Part shown: positions 38,172 through 47,124 of the stretch, in pieces
Numbering within the stretch: position 1 is the stretch's first letter
How the letters are laid out: each line of letters starts with the position of its first letter
Assembly: GCF_001305295.1 (NCBI RefSeq)
Contig: NZ_LJSI01000051.1
Span: 1-64,000, forward strand
From: Neptunomonas antarctica
GTDB taxonomy: Bacteria; Pseudomonadota; Gammaproteobacteria; Pseudomonadales; Balneatricaceae
DNA: 64,000 bases
Reading direction: 5' to 3'
The notes under the pieces: generated by a model
The model's input: only the letters and a program-made list of their open reading frames with translations
Told to the model about the DNA's origin: nothing
Databases searched by the model: none
Program-made: the position numbers and the translations under genes

Positions 38172-38763
38172 TTTACAGTATTTACAGTATTTACAGTATT
38201 TACAGTATTTACAGTATTTACAGTATTTACAGTATTTACAGTATTTACAGTATTTACAGTATTTACAGTATTTACAGTATTTACAGTATTTACAGTATTT
38301 ACAGTATTTACAGTATTTACAGTATTTACAGTATTTACAGTATTTACAGTATTTACAGTATTTACAGTATTTACAGTATTTACAGTATTTACAGTATTTA
38401 CAGTATTTACAGTATTTACAGTATTTACAGTATTTACAGTATTTACAGTATTTACAGTATTTACAGTATTTACAGTATTTACAGTATTTACAGTATTTAC
38501 AGTATTTACAGTATTTACAGTATTTACAGTATTTACAGTATTTACAGTATTTACAGTATTTACAGTATTTACAGTATTTACAGTATTTACAGTATTTACA
38601 GTATTTACAGTATTTACAGTATTTACAGTATTTACAGTATTTACAGTATTTACAGTATTTACAGTATTTACAGTATTTACAGTATTTACAGTATTTACAG
38701 TATTTACAGTATTTACAGTATTTACAGTATTTACAGTATTTACAGTATTTACAGTATTTACAG
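38172..38763. repeat. About 65 perfect tandem copies of a 9-bp unit TTTACAGTA
   Basis: From 38172 the unit TTTACAGTA repeats without a single mismatch 65 times to 38756, then a partial copy (TTTACAG) ends at 38763. One degenerate copy (TTTACATA) precedes it at 38164. Because 9 is a multiple of 3, all three forward frames stay open as repeats of LQY, IYS or FTV, which explains the long artificial open frames here. Complete identity indicates very recent expansion or ongoing homogenisation. I see no gene between 38100 and 38920. Confidence 0.95.
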
Positions 38764-38919
38764 AAAAGTATTAAGTTTTATTAGGCGAGCAAAATAAACA
38801 AGATAAATGCAGCGGGTTATTGTTTGTTTCTACAGGTGATTATTCAGATTGCTTAAGCAGAAATATTGTAGATAGAGAAGAAAGAGTAAGTAATTAATAT
38901 AGAATTTAAGTCGGACAAT

Positions 38920-38952
38920 AAAAAACCCTTGAAGCTTAGCGCCGCAAGGGTT
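38920..38952 (-). terminator. Intrinsic terminator of the tRNA operon
   Basis: On the minus strand AACCCTTG pairs with CAAGGGTT and is followed by a T-rich run (TTTTTTATT), about 15 bp after the 3' end of tRNA-Leu. It should end the tRNA-Gly-Cys-Leu transcript. Confidence 0.85.
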
Positions 38953-38966
38953 CAGTATTTTTGAAT

Positions 38967-39053
38967 TGGTGCCCGGAGCCGGAATTGAACCGGCACGCTC
39001 TTTCAAGCGCAAGATTTTAAGTCTTGTGTGTCTACCAATTTCACCATCCGGGC
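38967..39053 (-). tRNA. tRNA-Leu (UAA)
   Basis: An 87-nt cloverleaf beginning GCCCGGATGGTGAAATTGG, with anticodon loop CTTAAAA (anticodon TAA), a long class II variable arm, the T arm GGTTCAATTCC and an encoded CCA end. Its 3' end is the tRNA edge nearest the prophage remnant and the repeat array, so it is a candidate attachment site. Confidence 0.96.
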
Positions 39054-39090
39054 TGGACAGCTCATTATTAAAAGCGCAGTGCTTTAATAA

Positions 39091-39164
39091 TGGAGGCGCG
39101 GGTCGGAATCGAACCGGCGTTAACGGAGTTGCAGTCCGCTGCATGACCACTCTGCCACCGCGCC
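39091..39164 (-). tRNA. tRNA-Cys (GCA)
   Basis: A 74-nt cloverleaf beginning GGCGCGGTGGCAGAGTGG, anticodon loop CTGCAAC (GCA), T arm GGTTCGATTCC and CCA encoded. It is the middle gene of the three-tRNA operon. Confidence 0.96.
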
Positions 39165-39180
39165 TAATCATTGCATAAAA

Positions 39181-39256
<76 letters not shown>

Positions 39257-39276
39257 CCTGTGCAACAATGAGGCGT

Positions 39277-39304
39277 ATTATAGAGAGATCTGCGTCGGTG
39301 TCAA
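39277..39304 (-). promoter_or_regulatory. Consensus sigma-70 promoter of the tRNA operon
   Basis: On the minus strand TTGACA (39299-39304) and TATAAT (39277-39282) both match consensus exactly with 16-bp spacing, and the -10 ends about 20 bp before tRNA-Gly. A transcript would start near 39270. Confidence 0.85.
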
Positions 39305-39342
39305 CCTTGTATTGAATTTATTTTTGCTTAAAGATTAACCAC

Positions 39343-39903
39343 TTACAGATCTTCTGTAAGATCCGGCCATGCCGCCTTGATGTAAACGATCATTGACCAC
39401 AATGTGAGTATAGCGGCAGCATACAACGCCCCTACCCCAATCCATGACTGAACAGAGTACGGATCGAAAGATATCAATATGAAAATGGATACCATCTGCA
39501 AGACTGTTTTGACCTTCCCTACGTAGGAAACAGCAACGCTAGCCCGTTTACCCAGCTCTGCCATCCATTCACGTAATGCCGAAATCACGATTTCCCGGCC
39601 TACGATAATCATCGCAGGAATAGTCATCCAAGGCTCGGCGAACGTCTCGGCAAGCAACACCAGCGCGACACATACCATGAGCTTATCGGCGACGGGATCG
39701 AGGAACGCACCCAACGCTGACGCCTGGTTCCAGCGTCGCGCTAAATAGCCATCTAGCCAGTCAGTGGCGGCCGCTACAGCAAACACAGCACCCGCTGCTA
39801 TCGGCGACCAGCTATAGGGCAAATAATATAAACCCACTAATACAGGTATCAGGCCAATACGTAGTAATGTGAGTAAGTTTGGTACATTCATCGATAACAG
39901 CAT
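39343..39903 (-). CDS. pgsA: Phosphatidylglycerophosphate synthase
   Basis: CDP-alcohol phosphotransferase of 186 residues with the full catalytic signature in TDWLDGYLARRWNQ and ALGAFLDPVADK (D-G-x2-A-R-x8-G-x3-D-x3-D) and several membrane helices. It joins glycerol 3-phosphate to CDP-diacylglycerol, the committed step to phosphatidylglycerol. Start could be ATG 39903 or ATG 39891 (MNVPNLLTLLRI); neither has a close Shine-Dalgarno. It follows uvrC by 20 bp, the usual order. Confidence 0.95.
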   Translation of the reverse strand: MLLSMNVPNLLTLLRIGLIPVLVGLYYLPYSWSPIAAGAVFAVAAATDWLDGYLARRWNQASALGAFLDPVADKLMVCVALVLLAETFAEPWMTIPAMIIVGREIVISALREWMAELGKRASVAVSYVGKVKTVLQMVSIFILISFDPYSVQSWIGVGALYAAAILTLWSMIVYIKAAWPDLTEDL

Positions 39904-39923
39904 ATCTGCTGGAAACTCCGGGA

Positions 39924-41741
39924 TCAGACTTCTGGATGCAGCGCTGCATAGATCTCATCTGCTAGCGCTGGGCTTATGGTAGTGACTTTTGCAATTTCTT
40001 CAACACTAGCGCGCTCAATTGCCGGTATTCCGCCAAAATGCTTTAATAATTCGCGCCTTCTTTTAGGTCCCACACCGGAAATACCCTCCAGCTTGGATTG
40101 GTTCCTGGCTTTACCGCGTCTCGCACGATGCCCGGTAATGGCAAACCGGTGAGCTTCATCTCGTATATGCTGAATCAGATGAAGCGCCGCTGAATCAGAT
40201 GCCAACACTACTTCTTCATTATTTTCTGCCATGATCAGGGTTTCAAAGCCCGCTTTCCGGCTTGCCCCTTTCGCCACGCCAATAATCTGAACTTCGGTGA
40301 TTTGCAGCTCTTCAAGCACTTTTACGGCCTGCGTTACCTGCCCTTTCCCACCATCGATCAGCAGTATATCAGGTAAAACACCTTCCCCTTTTTTTATACG
40401 GGTATAACGGCGCATCAACGCCTGATGCATCGCGGCATAATCATCGCCCCCGGTAATACCTTCGATATTAAAAGTACGATAATCTTTTTTGAGTGGACCA
40501 TTTCGATCAAACACGACACAGGAAGCCACGGTTGCTTCACCGGATGTATGCGAAATATCAAAACATTCCAATCGCTTCGGCACTTCATCCAAACCAAATA
40601 CTTCCTGCAATGACAGAAAGCGCTTATAGATGTTTTGTTTACTCGCCAAATGACTGGAGAGATGCTGCTCTGCATTAGTCAACGCCAACTTTTGCCACCC
40701 CGCCCGCTCCGCCTTAACACGCGAGCTCAGATGGATTTTTTTACCTCGCCGCTCACTCAATGCTTCTTCAAGGCAATCCTGATCTTCTAAGTCGTGGCTG
40801 CAAATAACCTGGTCTGGTATTTCACGCGTATTACCAATGTACCATTGCGCTATAAAGGCAGATAACACCGTTGACTCGCTGTCTTCAACAGACACTTTTG
40901 GATGCAGCGCCTTACTGCCAACAATACGTCCACCCCGCACAAACAGCACATGTACGCATACGCCTCCGGGCTGCATCGCGCAGCCCATTACATCGGCGTC
41001 GCCGCTGTCGCCAAAAACGTACTGTTGCTCTTGAATAAGCTGTAAGCTGCTGATCTGATCCCTATAAATAACAGCGCGCTCGAAGTCCAGACTTGCGGCA
41101 GCGGCTTCCATCTGTGTCGCCAACTCCTTCATGATAGTGCGACTTTTACCTTCGAGAAACATTGAGGCATGCCGTATATCTTCAGCATACGCTTCAGCCG
41201 ATACGGCCTCTACACACGGTGCGCTACAGCGCTTAATTTGATATTGCAAACAAGGACGTGAGCGGTTCCGGAAAAACGCGTTATCACATGACCGGATTCT
41301 AAAGATTTTCTGCAGAATATTTAAGCTATCGTTTACCGCCGCACGGCTAGGAAAAGGGCCAAAGTAACGCCCTTTTTTTCGTTTAGTACCACGATGAAAC
41401 GTTAATACCGGATAATCTTCTTTTTCAGAAATAAAGATATAAGGATAGCTTTTATCGTCTCTGAGCAAAATATTATAGGGAGGCCGATACTCTTTAATCA
41501 GATTTTGCTCAAGCAATAAAGCCTCGGTCTCACTATTAGTGACCGTGACATCAATATCTGCGATATGGCTGACCAACGCTTGAGTTTTTACCGTTAGGCC
41601 CGTTGCTCGAAAATAACTACTGACACGTTTTTTCAGGTTTTTCGCTTTACCAATATAGAGCAGCTCGCCCGCCGCATCCTGCATCTGGTAAACACCTGGC
41701 CGCTGCGTTAAACGCGCTAAAAAAGCCTTACTATCGAACAT
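39924..41741 (-). CDS. uvrC: Excinuclease ABC subunit C
   Basis: Nucleotide excision repair endonuclease of 605 residues: N-terminal GIY-YIG domain (GVYQMQDAAGELLYIGKAKNL), a Cys-rich block (CLQYQIKRCSAPC), the UvrB-binding UVR motif near 205-240, the RNase H-like domain (ECFDISHTSGEATVASCVVF, then LLIDGGKGQ) and C-terminal helix-hairpin-helix (ISGVGPKRRRELLKHFGG). It cuts on both sides of DNA lesions with UvrB. Unlike in many gammaproteobacteria no gacA/uvrY response regulator gene precedes it. Confidence 0.96.
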   Translation of the reverse strand: MFDSKAFLARLTQRPGVYQMQDAAGELLYIGKAKNLKKRVSSYFRATGLTVKTQALVSHIADIDVTVTNSETEALLLEQNLIKEYRPPYNILLRDDKSYPYIFISEKEDYPVLTFHRGTKRKKGRYFGPFPSRAAVNDSLNILQKIFRIRSCDNAFFRNRSRPCLQYQIKRCSAPCVEAVSAEAYAEDIRHASMFLEGKSRTIMKELATQMEAAAASLDFERAVIYRDQISSLQLIQEQQYVFGDSGDADVMGCAMQPGGVCVHVLFVRGGRIVGSKALHPKVSVEDSESTVLSAFIAQWYIGNTREIPDQVICSHDLEDQDCLEEALSERRGKKIHLSSRVKAERAGWQKLALTNAEQHLSSHLASKQNIYKRFLSLQEVFGLDEVPKRLECFDISHTSGEATVASCVVFDRNGPLKKDYRTFNIEGITGGDDYAAMHQALMRRYTRIKKGEGVLPDILLIDGGKGQVTQAVKVLEELQITEVQIIGVAKGASRKAGFETLIMAENNEEVVLASDSAALHLIQHIRDEAHRFAITGHRARRGKARNQSKLEGISGVGPKRRRELLKHFGGIPAIERASVEEIAKVTTISPALADEIYAALHPEV

Positions 41742-41746
41742 AGTGA

Positions 41747-42043
41747 TTATTCAGCAGCCCTTGATGCTTTGTTGGCGTCCATGTGCACATGTGTCGCTTC
41801 TCGATGAATCGCTTCCAGGCGCTGACGCGTATCATCAGAAATACCGGCACCACGCGACAATGACACTTCAAGAAACACGCCGATTTCGGCATAAAAATAT
41901 AACCGCGCATTAAAGGACCGGGCACGTTTTAACTTACACAACGCAATCTGTGCACCATTCATCATCACAGTGTTAATGTTACTGTCAGATAACAGCGGAA
42001 AACGTTGTTGCGCACGCTGATCAGTATTGGTTGTTTCGCTCAT
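41747..42043 (-). CDS. Hypothetical protein upstream of uvrC
   Basis: A 98-residue soluble protein that I do not recognise. It has RFPLLSDSNINTVMMNGAQIALCKLKRARSFNARLYFYAE in two adjoining stretches and a hydrophilic helical end. The strongly protein-like centre and only 5 bp to uvrC suggest a real co-transcribed gene. It is divergent from the DUF1853 gene. Confidence 0.6.
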   Translation of the reverse strand: MSETTNTDQRAQQRFPLLSDSNINTVMMNGAQIALCKLKRARSFNARLYFYAEIGVFLEVSLSRGAGISDDTRQRLEAIHREATHVHMDANKASRAAE

Positions 42044-42156
42044 CTATTTACCCATTTTCAGCTATTAATTATCACGTTCCTGATACCGCATCCATAGTAA
42101 TATACTTTAGGGGAGATTCCTTCGGATGTGAAACATTAATATTGGACACGCTACCC

Positions 42157-43107
42157 ATGAAAGACAGGTTAGTTATTGATATTGAAAAAGATCTTCAATG
42201 GTTTTTAAATACTAAAGCCCTGATGAACACCCCTGCCACTATTGAGCAATTTACAGCAGCCGAACACCTTATTGGCGAGCAAGATTTCCCTCCTGCACTG
42301 ATGAACTACCCTGCACCACCCGCGTATCGCTTAGGTTTGCAATTTGAAGACTGTATCGAACTGCTGTTCAAACACAGTACGCGCTCCCAATTGCTGTATA
42401 GAAATCTTATCATCAAATATAACAGAAGAGTGATTGGCGAGCTTGACTGCCTTTACCAAAACGCCGCTGGAGATAATGTCCATCTTGAACTTGCCATCAA
42501 ATTTTATCTTTTACACCCGCCATTCAGCGGGCTTGAGTGCTTTATCGGACCCGGCGGACGCGACCGGCTTGATATAAAATGGCAACGACTGTTGCAACAC
42601 CAGCTTCCGTTAAGCTTATTACCTGAAACGCTCAATACGCTAAATGAACTCGGTGTAAAACCACCCGTTAAACATGAATTACTGTTAACGGGCATGCTAT
42701 TTTATCCCTATCAAAACTGGACTTCTCTCGACGTACCTTTTCTATGCGTTAACCCACAGCATCATCGCGGCTGGTGGCTATTTCAGAACCAAATCCATCT
42801 GCTGTCACCTGAAATAAAATCACAGTACTCATTTTTTATTTTACCTCGCTGGCACTGGATGGGAGGCATTAGTCACTACGAGACGTTACAGCCTTTGAAC
42901 TATCAAACTCTGATTGAACACGTGCTAATGGATGACGAACCTAAGATGGTGGTTATCATTAAGAAAAACGAGGAATGGCTAGCATCTCAAAAAAAAGGGC
43001 ATAAAGAATTTCAAGAAGAATGGCAAGAAGTGAGCAGAGGATTTATCGTGAGAAATAACTGGCCAGAGACCAAACCAAAACAGGTACAGCAAAACGTTAA
43101 AAAATAA
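42157..43107 (+). CDS. DUF1853 family protein
   Basis: The family pattern is clear: DLQWFLNTKALMN at the start, YRLGLQFEDCIELLF, RVIGELDCLYQN, HLELAIKFYLL and FIGPGGRDRLDIKWQRLL. GELD and the E-x-AIKFYL block recall PD-(D/E)xK nucleases, to which DUF1853 is thought to be related, but function is unknown. The open frame begins at 42031; ATG 42157 (MKDRLVIDIEKDLQ) fits the family start better and gives 316 residues. It is monocistronic and ends in a long inverted repeat. Confidence 0.82.
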   Translation: MKDRLVIDIEKDLQWFLNTKALMNTPATIEQFTAAEHLIGEQDFPPALMNYPAPPAYRLGLQFEDCIELLFKHSTRSQLLYRNLIIKYNRRVIGELDCLYQNAAGDNVHLELAIKFYLLHPPFSGLECFIGPGGRDRLDIKWQRLLQHQLPLSLLPETLNTLNELGVKPPVKHELLLTGMLFYPYQNWTSLDVPFLCVNPQHHRGWWLFQNQIHLLSPEIKSQYSFFILPRWHWMGGISHYETLQPLNYQTLIEHVLMDDEPKMVVIIKKNEEWLASQKKGHKEFQEEWQEVSRGFIVRNNWPETKPKQVQQNVKK

Positions 43108-43154
43108 GGCAGTTACACCGAGTCATTTACAGGCGGCGTATTGTAACTGCCTTA
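43105..43154. terminator. Long inverted repeat between convergent genes
   Basis: TAAGGCAGTTACA and TGTAACTGCCTTA form a perfect 13-bp stem with a 24-nt loop. The DUF1853 stop codon lies in the first arm. On the minus strand the stem is followed by TTTTTT, so it should terminate the small membrane protein gene, and possibly both genes. Confidence 0.75.
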
Positions 43155-43161
43155 CTATTAA

Positions 43162-43314
43162 TTATTCAGCGTCACGTGCCGCTGCTTTTGCTGCATCCTG
43201 CGCCATCATTTTTTTCAATACGCCAATACCGACAAAAACCAGCACAATGGAAACCCCTATAACGGCTACGCTCGGTACAAAAGAAATTAAATTGTATTTA
43301 TCAACGCCAAACAT
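43162..43314 (-). CDS. Small single-span membrane protein (50 residues)
   Basis: A short gene on the minus strand with AAAGG 9-10 nt before its ATG and a terminator right after its stop. It has a hydrophobic segment (about residues 9-33, including VIGVSIVLVFVGIGVL), then KKMMAQ and an Ala-rich charged end (AAKAAARDAE). It should be a single-helix membrane protein with a cytoplasmic basic side. No family is recognised; its organisation (own start, own terminator) supports a genuine small gene. Confidence 0.6.
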   Translation of the reverse strand: MFGVDKYNLISFVPSVAVIGVSIVLVFVGIGVLKKMMAQDAAKAAARDAE

Positions 43315-43368
43315 AGGGTCATACCTTTAGTCTAATAATGAATTAAGTTATGACCTTATTATAACTAT

Positions 43369-44238
43369 TTATTGATCTGTATCAAAACGTTTTACTAAAC
43401 TTGAAGTATCCCAACGCCCTCCTCCTATACTTTGAACGTCTGCATAAAACTGATCAACCAGCGCAGTAACGGGTAATTGCGCACCATTGCGACGTGCTTC
43501 GTCCAGGGTAATACCCAGATCTTTGCGCATCCAGTCAACAGCAAAACCGTAATCAAACACGCCATCAATCATGTTTTGATGGCGATTTATCATCTGCCAC
43601 GAACCCGCTGCGCCATGCTGAATCACATCAAACACCTGCGCTGCATCCAAATTCGCCTGTTTAGCGAAATGGACTGCCTCTGACAACCCCTGTACTAAAC
43701 CTGCGATACAGATCTGATTCACCATTTTTGCCAGTTGGCCGCAACCGGCGTCGCCAAGCAGACGGATCGACTTACCATACGCTTTCATCACTGGCTCAGC
43801 TAAGTCGTATGAGGCCTGATCACCACCGACCATCACGCTCAAAACACCATTTTCTGCACCGGCCTGCCCACCTGAAACCGGCGCATCAAGAAAACCAACA
43901 CCTTGACTAACCGCTATTTGGCTCAACTCGCGCGCAACCTCTGCCGACGCCGTCGTATGATCGACCAGCACGCTTCCTGATACCATGACCCCTAAAACAC
44001 CGTCTGCTCCGGTGGTCACTTCACGCAAATCATTATCGTTACCTACACAGGTAAAAACGATCTCCGCGCCGCTAGCCGCCAGCGCCGGAGTAGCCGCCAT
44101 TGCTCCACCATAGGTGTCAACCCACTTATCCGCTTTCGCCGATGTACGGTTATATACAGTCACATCATGGCCACTTTTTTGTAAGTGCCCCGCCATTGGA
44201 AAACCCATCGTTCCCAAGCCGATAAATGCTAATTTCAT
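43369..44238 (-). CDS. NAD(P)-dependent beta-hydroxyacid dehydrogenase
   Basis: A 289-residue 3-hydroxyisobutyrate dehydrogenase-type enzyme: IGLGTMGFPMAGHLQKSGH (dinucleotide loop), FLDAPVSGGQAGAENGVLSV (substrate motif), GQLAKMVNQICIAG (with the catalytic Lys), and KDLGITLDEAR. The family includes tartronate semialdehyde reductase (GlxR/GarR), 3-hydroxyisobutyrate dehydrogenase and glyoxylate reductases. The nearby aminotransferase of glyoxylate type makes a glyoxylate-related role attractive, but the substrate cannot be read from sequence. Confidence 0.88.
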   Translation of the reverse strand: MKLAFIGLGTMGFPMAGHLQKSGHDVTVYNRTSAKADKWVDTYGGAMAATPALAASGAEIVFTCVGNDNDLREVTTGADGVLGVMVSGSVLVDHTTASAEVARELSQIAVSQGVGFLDAPVSGGQAGAENGVLSVMVGGDQASYDLAEPVMKAYGKSIRLLGDAGCGQLAKMVNQICIAGLVQGLSEAVHFAKQANLDAAQVFDVIQHGAAGSWQMINRHQNMIDGVFDYGFAVDWMRKDLGITLDEARRNGAQLPVTALVDQFYADVQSIGGGRWDTSSLVKRFDTDQ

Positions 44239-44387
44239 TTTTTTTCCTTAATTCATATTTAACAAGTCGCCTGCTGTTAAGCGTATTTATGCCATACTAC
44301 AACTTTATAAGATACCCAACAAATTGAACCATTTGCCGCTGCGCCGGATCTATTGTCTGTGCTGTTGTTTTGTATTGGAGATACGTC

Positions 44388-44879
44388 ATGATTATGCGTC
44401 GTTTTTTTGCCAGCCTGTTATTACTGATATCCAGCTACTCATTTGCCGATGACAGCATGATGTTTAACGATATCGCATTCCCAGATCTAGAGGGTCGCGA
44501 AGTCAATATGACGGAACATCGAGGCAAAGTAGTTTTGCTCAATTTCTGGGCAACATGGTGCCCGCCTTGTGTTAAAGAGATGCCATCAATGGAATTACTG
44601 AGACAAAAATATGCGGATCAGAATTTTGAGGTAGTTGCCATTAACGCAGGTGAAGATGTCGAAACTATCGAAGCATTTCTGCTGCAAATGGATCAAGAAC
44701 TCACCTTTCCCATTCTCTTAGATAAACACGGCGCATCATTTACCACGCTCGGCATCCGAGGCTTACCGATGAGCTTTCTACTCAACAAAGAAGGCCGTAG
44801 CGTGATGACCTTTTTAGGAGGCCGCGAATGGATGGCCTCTGCTCAGATCGAGCTAATAGAAACAGAATTAGCTCGATAA
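44388..44879 (+). CDS. TlpA/ResA-like periplasmic thiol-disulfide protein
   Basis: A thioredoxin-fold protein of 163 residues with a signal peptide (MIMRRFFASLLLLISSYSFA) and redox motif in FWATWCPPCVKEMPS. GLPMSFLLNKEG carries the cis-Pro region. It probably reduces disulfides in the periplasm, for example for cytochrome c or metal-protein assembly. The frame is open from 44370, but ATG 44388 has GGAG 7 nt upstream and gives the proper signal peptide. Confidence 0.88.
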   Translation: MIMRRFFASLLLLISSYSFADDSMMFNDIAFPDLEGREVNMTEHRGKVVLLNFWATWCPPCVKEMPSMELLRQKYADQNFEVVAINAGEDVETIEAFLLQMDQELTFPILLDKHGASFTTLGIRGLPMSFLLNKEGRSVMTFLGGREWMASAQIELIETELAR

Positions 44880-44899
44880 ACAGCCATTTAGTTATGTGA

Positions 44900-44937
44900 A
44901 AAAAGACAGGAATAAGCATACTTATACCTGTCTTTTA
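44900..44937. terminator. Bidirectional terminator
   Basis: AAAAGACAGG-A-ATAAG and CTTAT-A-CCTGTCTTTT form a long stem with a 4-nt loop, A-rich on the left and T-rich on the right, so it works on both strands. It separates the convergent TlpA-like and aminotransferase genes. Confidence 0.85.
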
Positions 44938-44958
44938 AAAATATTTTATAGAGCGATA

Positions 44959-46137
44959 TCAGCCCTGATAAAAAGTTTCAGCAGCAGCGAGAGCCTTACC
45001 TGCATTCACTGGTGCGCCCATCTGTACCAAAGTGCTTTCCAGTGCAGACAAACAAAGCGTCACGTTACGACGGTTACACGCCGCTCCCATCAAGCCAATA
45101 CGCCAGACTTTACCCGCCAACGAACCCAAACCAGCACCGATTTCAAGTCCATAGTTATTCAGCAAGGCAGCACGTACGGCCGCTTCATCGACGCCTTCCG
45201 GAATAATAACAGTGTTGAGCTGCGGCAAACGGTAGGCTTCTTCCACCAGAAAATGAATCCCCATGGCTTCCAAACCGGCTTTAAGCGCCTGATGATGATG
45301 GTCGTGACGGACATGAGCATTTTCGAGCCCTTCTTCCCGCAACATCACTAATGACTCATGCAGCGCATAAAGCGAATTAACGGGCGCGGTATGATGATAA
45401 GCACGCTTACCTTCGCCGCTCCAATATCCCATGACCAGCTTCTTATCAAGAAACCAACTGGATACTTTTGACTCCCGCGCCTGCACTTTAGCGACCGCTT
45501 TCGGACCAAAGCTTACAGGGGAAATACCCGGCGGGCATGACAAGCATTTTTGCGTGCCTGAATAGATCGCATCAATGCCCCACTCATCGACTTTCAATTC
45601 AATACCGCCCAACGATGTTACGGCGTCGACGATACTCAATGCGCCATACTCCTGCGCTAACTTACACAGCGCCTGCGCATCAGAACGTACGCCAGTGGAG
45701 GTTTCCGCATGCACGAAAGCCAGTATTTTAGCATCGGGATGTGCTTCAAAAGCAGCTCTTACCTTATCCAGACTGACAGGGGTTCCCCAGTCATCAGAAA
45801 CCAGCACGACCTCACCACCAAAGCGTTCCACATTTTCTTTCATGCGGCCACCGAATACGCCATTCTGGCAAACAATCACCTTTTCGCCCGGCTCTACTAA
45901 GTTAACGAAACACGCTTCCATTCCGGCAGAGCCTGGCGCAGAAACTGGCATTGTTAGTTCATTTTCTGTTTTGAAAGCCGCTTTAAGCATAACCTTCAAT
46001 TCATCCATCATCTGCACAAAGGCAGGGTCCAGATGACCAATAGTAGGGCGTGCCATCGCCTCAAGTACACGAGGACTTACATCTGAGGGCCCCGGGCCCA
46101 TCAGGATTCTTTGCGGGGGATGGAACGACTTAATCAT
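44959..46137 (-). CDS. Alanine-glyoxylate aminotransferase family protein (class V)
   Basis: PLP aminotransferase of 392 residues. RILMGPGPSDVSPRVLEAM at the start, SAPGSAGMEACFVNLV, DAVTSLGGIELKVDEW, and the Schiff-base Lys in YSGTQKCLSCPPGISP mark the AGXT/serine-pyruvate/purine catabolic (PucG) group. It likely transaminates glyoxylate using alanine, serine or (S)-ureidoglycine as donor; the donor cannot be decided here. It is 45 bp downstream of the nucleosidase gene. Confidence 0.9.
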   Translation of the reverse strand: MIKSFHPPQRILMGPGPSDVSPRVLEAMARPTIGHLDPAFVQMMDELKVMLKAAFKTENELTMPVSAPGSAGMEACFVNLVEPGEKVIVCQNGVFGGRMKENVERFGGEVVLVSDDWGTPVSLDKVRAAFEAHPDAKILAFVHAETSTGVRSDAQALCKLAQEYGALSIVDAVTSLGGIELKVDEWGIDAIYSGTQKCLSCPPGISPVSFGPKAVAKVQARESKVSSWFLDKKLVMGYWSGEGKRAYHHTAPVNSLYALHESLVMLREEGLENAHVRHDHHHQALKAGLEAMGIHFLVEEAYRLPQLNTVIIPEGVDEAAVRAALLNNYGLEIGAGLGSLAGKVWRIGLMGAACNRRNVTLCLSALESTLVQMGAPVNAGKALAAAETFYQG

Positions 46138-46182
46138 AGATATACTCTTAGTCTGGAAAAGATCAGATATTACAAAAAAAAA

Positions 46183-46932
46183 TCACAGCTTAGCCAATGA
46201 GCGCACGATTTCTAACACCATTTGAGCGGAGTGAAGCGCCGCTGTTTCAAGAAACTCATCAAATGACAGATGCGATTCTTTTCCGGCAATGTCAGAAAGC
46301 GCCCGGATAACAATAAAAGGTGTGCCAAACTGATGGCATGTCTGAGCTATCGCTGCAGCTTCCATCTCAATTGCTTTCATCGAGGGAAAACGTGTACGGG
46401 CATACTCAACACGCACAGGATCATTCATGAAACTATCACCCGTAGCTATCAGGCCATGAACGGTGCGCATACCTTTAAGTCGGCCAATACTCTGCTCAGC
46501 CATTTTAGCCAGCGTCACATCCGGTTCAAATGCAGCAGGTAACCCCGGCACTTGCCCTGGCTCGTAACCAAAGATAGTGACATCAACATCATGGTGGCGG
46601 ACTTCAGATGAGATCACAACATCACCCACATTAAGTGAGGGATCAAAACCACCAGCAGAACCTGTGTTTATAATGCAGTCTGGATTGAACGTATGTAATA
46701 ACAGCGTGGTACTTACCGCCGCATTGACTTTCCCAATGCCTGATTTTAATAAAACAACCTCAATACCGGAAATGGAGCCAGTATAAAAATCATAGCCTGC
46801 TACCACATGCTTTTCACGATCATCAAGGCTGTTACAGAGAATCTCTATTTCTTGATCCATCGCGCCAATAATGCCGACTTTAATTTTTTTGTTACTTTTT
46901 ATAAGATCGTTGAGTGACCGCTGCTTAATCAT
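46183..46932 (-). CDS. mtnN: 5'-methylthioadenosine/S-adenosylhomocysteine nucleosidase
   Basis: MTA/SAH nucleosidase with KVGIIGAMDQEIEIL, INTGSAGGFDPSLNVGDVVIS, RHHDVDVTIFGYEPGQVPG, and the catalytic end AIEMEAAAIAQTCHQFG and IRALSDIAGKES. It removes the inhibitory by-products of SAM reactions and feeds methionine salvage. ATG 46932 (MIKQRSLNDLIK) gives 249 residues, already about 18 more than the E. coli enzyme. The frame stays open to an ATG at 47040 that would add a hydrophobic, signal-like stretch (STLIFSLFPWLNC); its Shine-Dalgarno is weak, so I prefer the short form. Confidence 0.9.
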   Translation of the reverse strand: MIKQRSLNDLIKSNKKIKVGIIGAMDQEIEILCNSLDDREKHVVAGYDFYTGSISGIEVVLLKSGIGKVNAAVSTTLLLHTFNPDCIINTGSAGGFDPSLNVGDVVISSEVRHHDVDVTIFGYEPGQVPGLPAAFEPDVTLAKMAEQSIGRLKGMRTVHGLIATGDSFMNDPVRVEYARTRFPSMKAIEMEAAAIAQTCHQFGTPFIVIRALSDIAGKESHLSFDEFLETAALHSAQMVLEIVRSLAKL

Positions 46933-47124
46933 TGAACCGAACTGTCCTTTAGTAAGATAGGTTGACTGTATATCGATATATTCCCTACAGGATACGCAAT
47001 TTAACCACGGGAACAAACTGAATATGAGTGTAGACGACATTAACTTCAATCAGACAAAGGGATCGTACTCTGTTAAGCAATATGCTGTGTAATGACTTGA
47101 GGCGATACGTTAGCCCTTAGCGTC

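Noticed and set aside
38172-38763. CRISPR array
   Set aside because: The repeat is contiguous with no spacers, the unit is only 9 bp, and no cas gene is present.
38119-38797. Three overlapping plus-strand open frames of about 210-224 residues made of LQY, IYS or FTV repeats
   Set aside because: They exist only because the 9-bp repeat contains no stop in any forward frame. No unique domain or credible start supports a protein.
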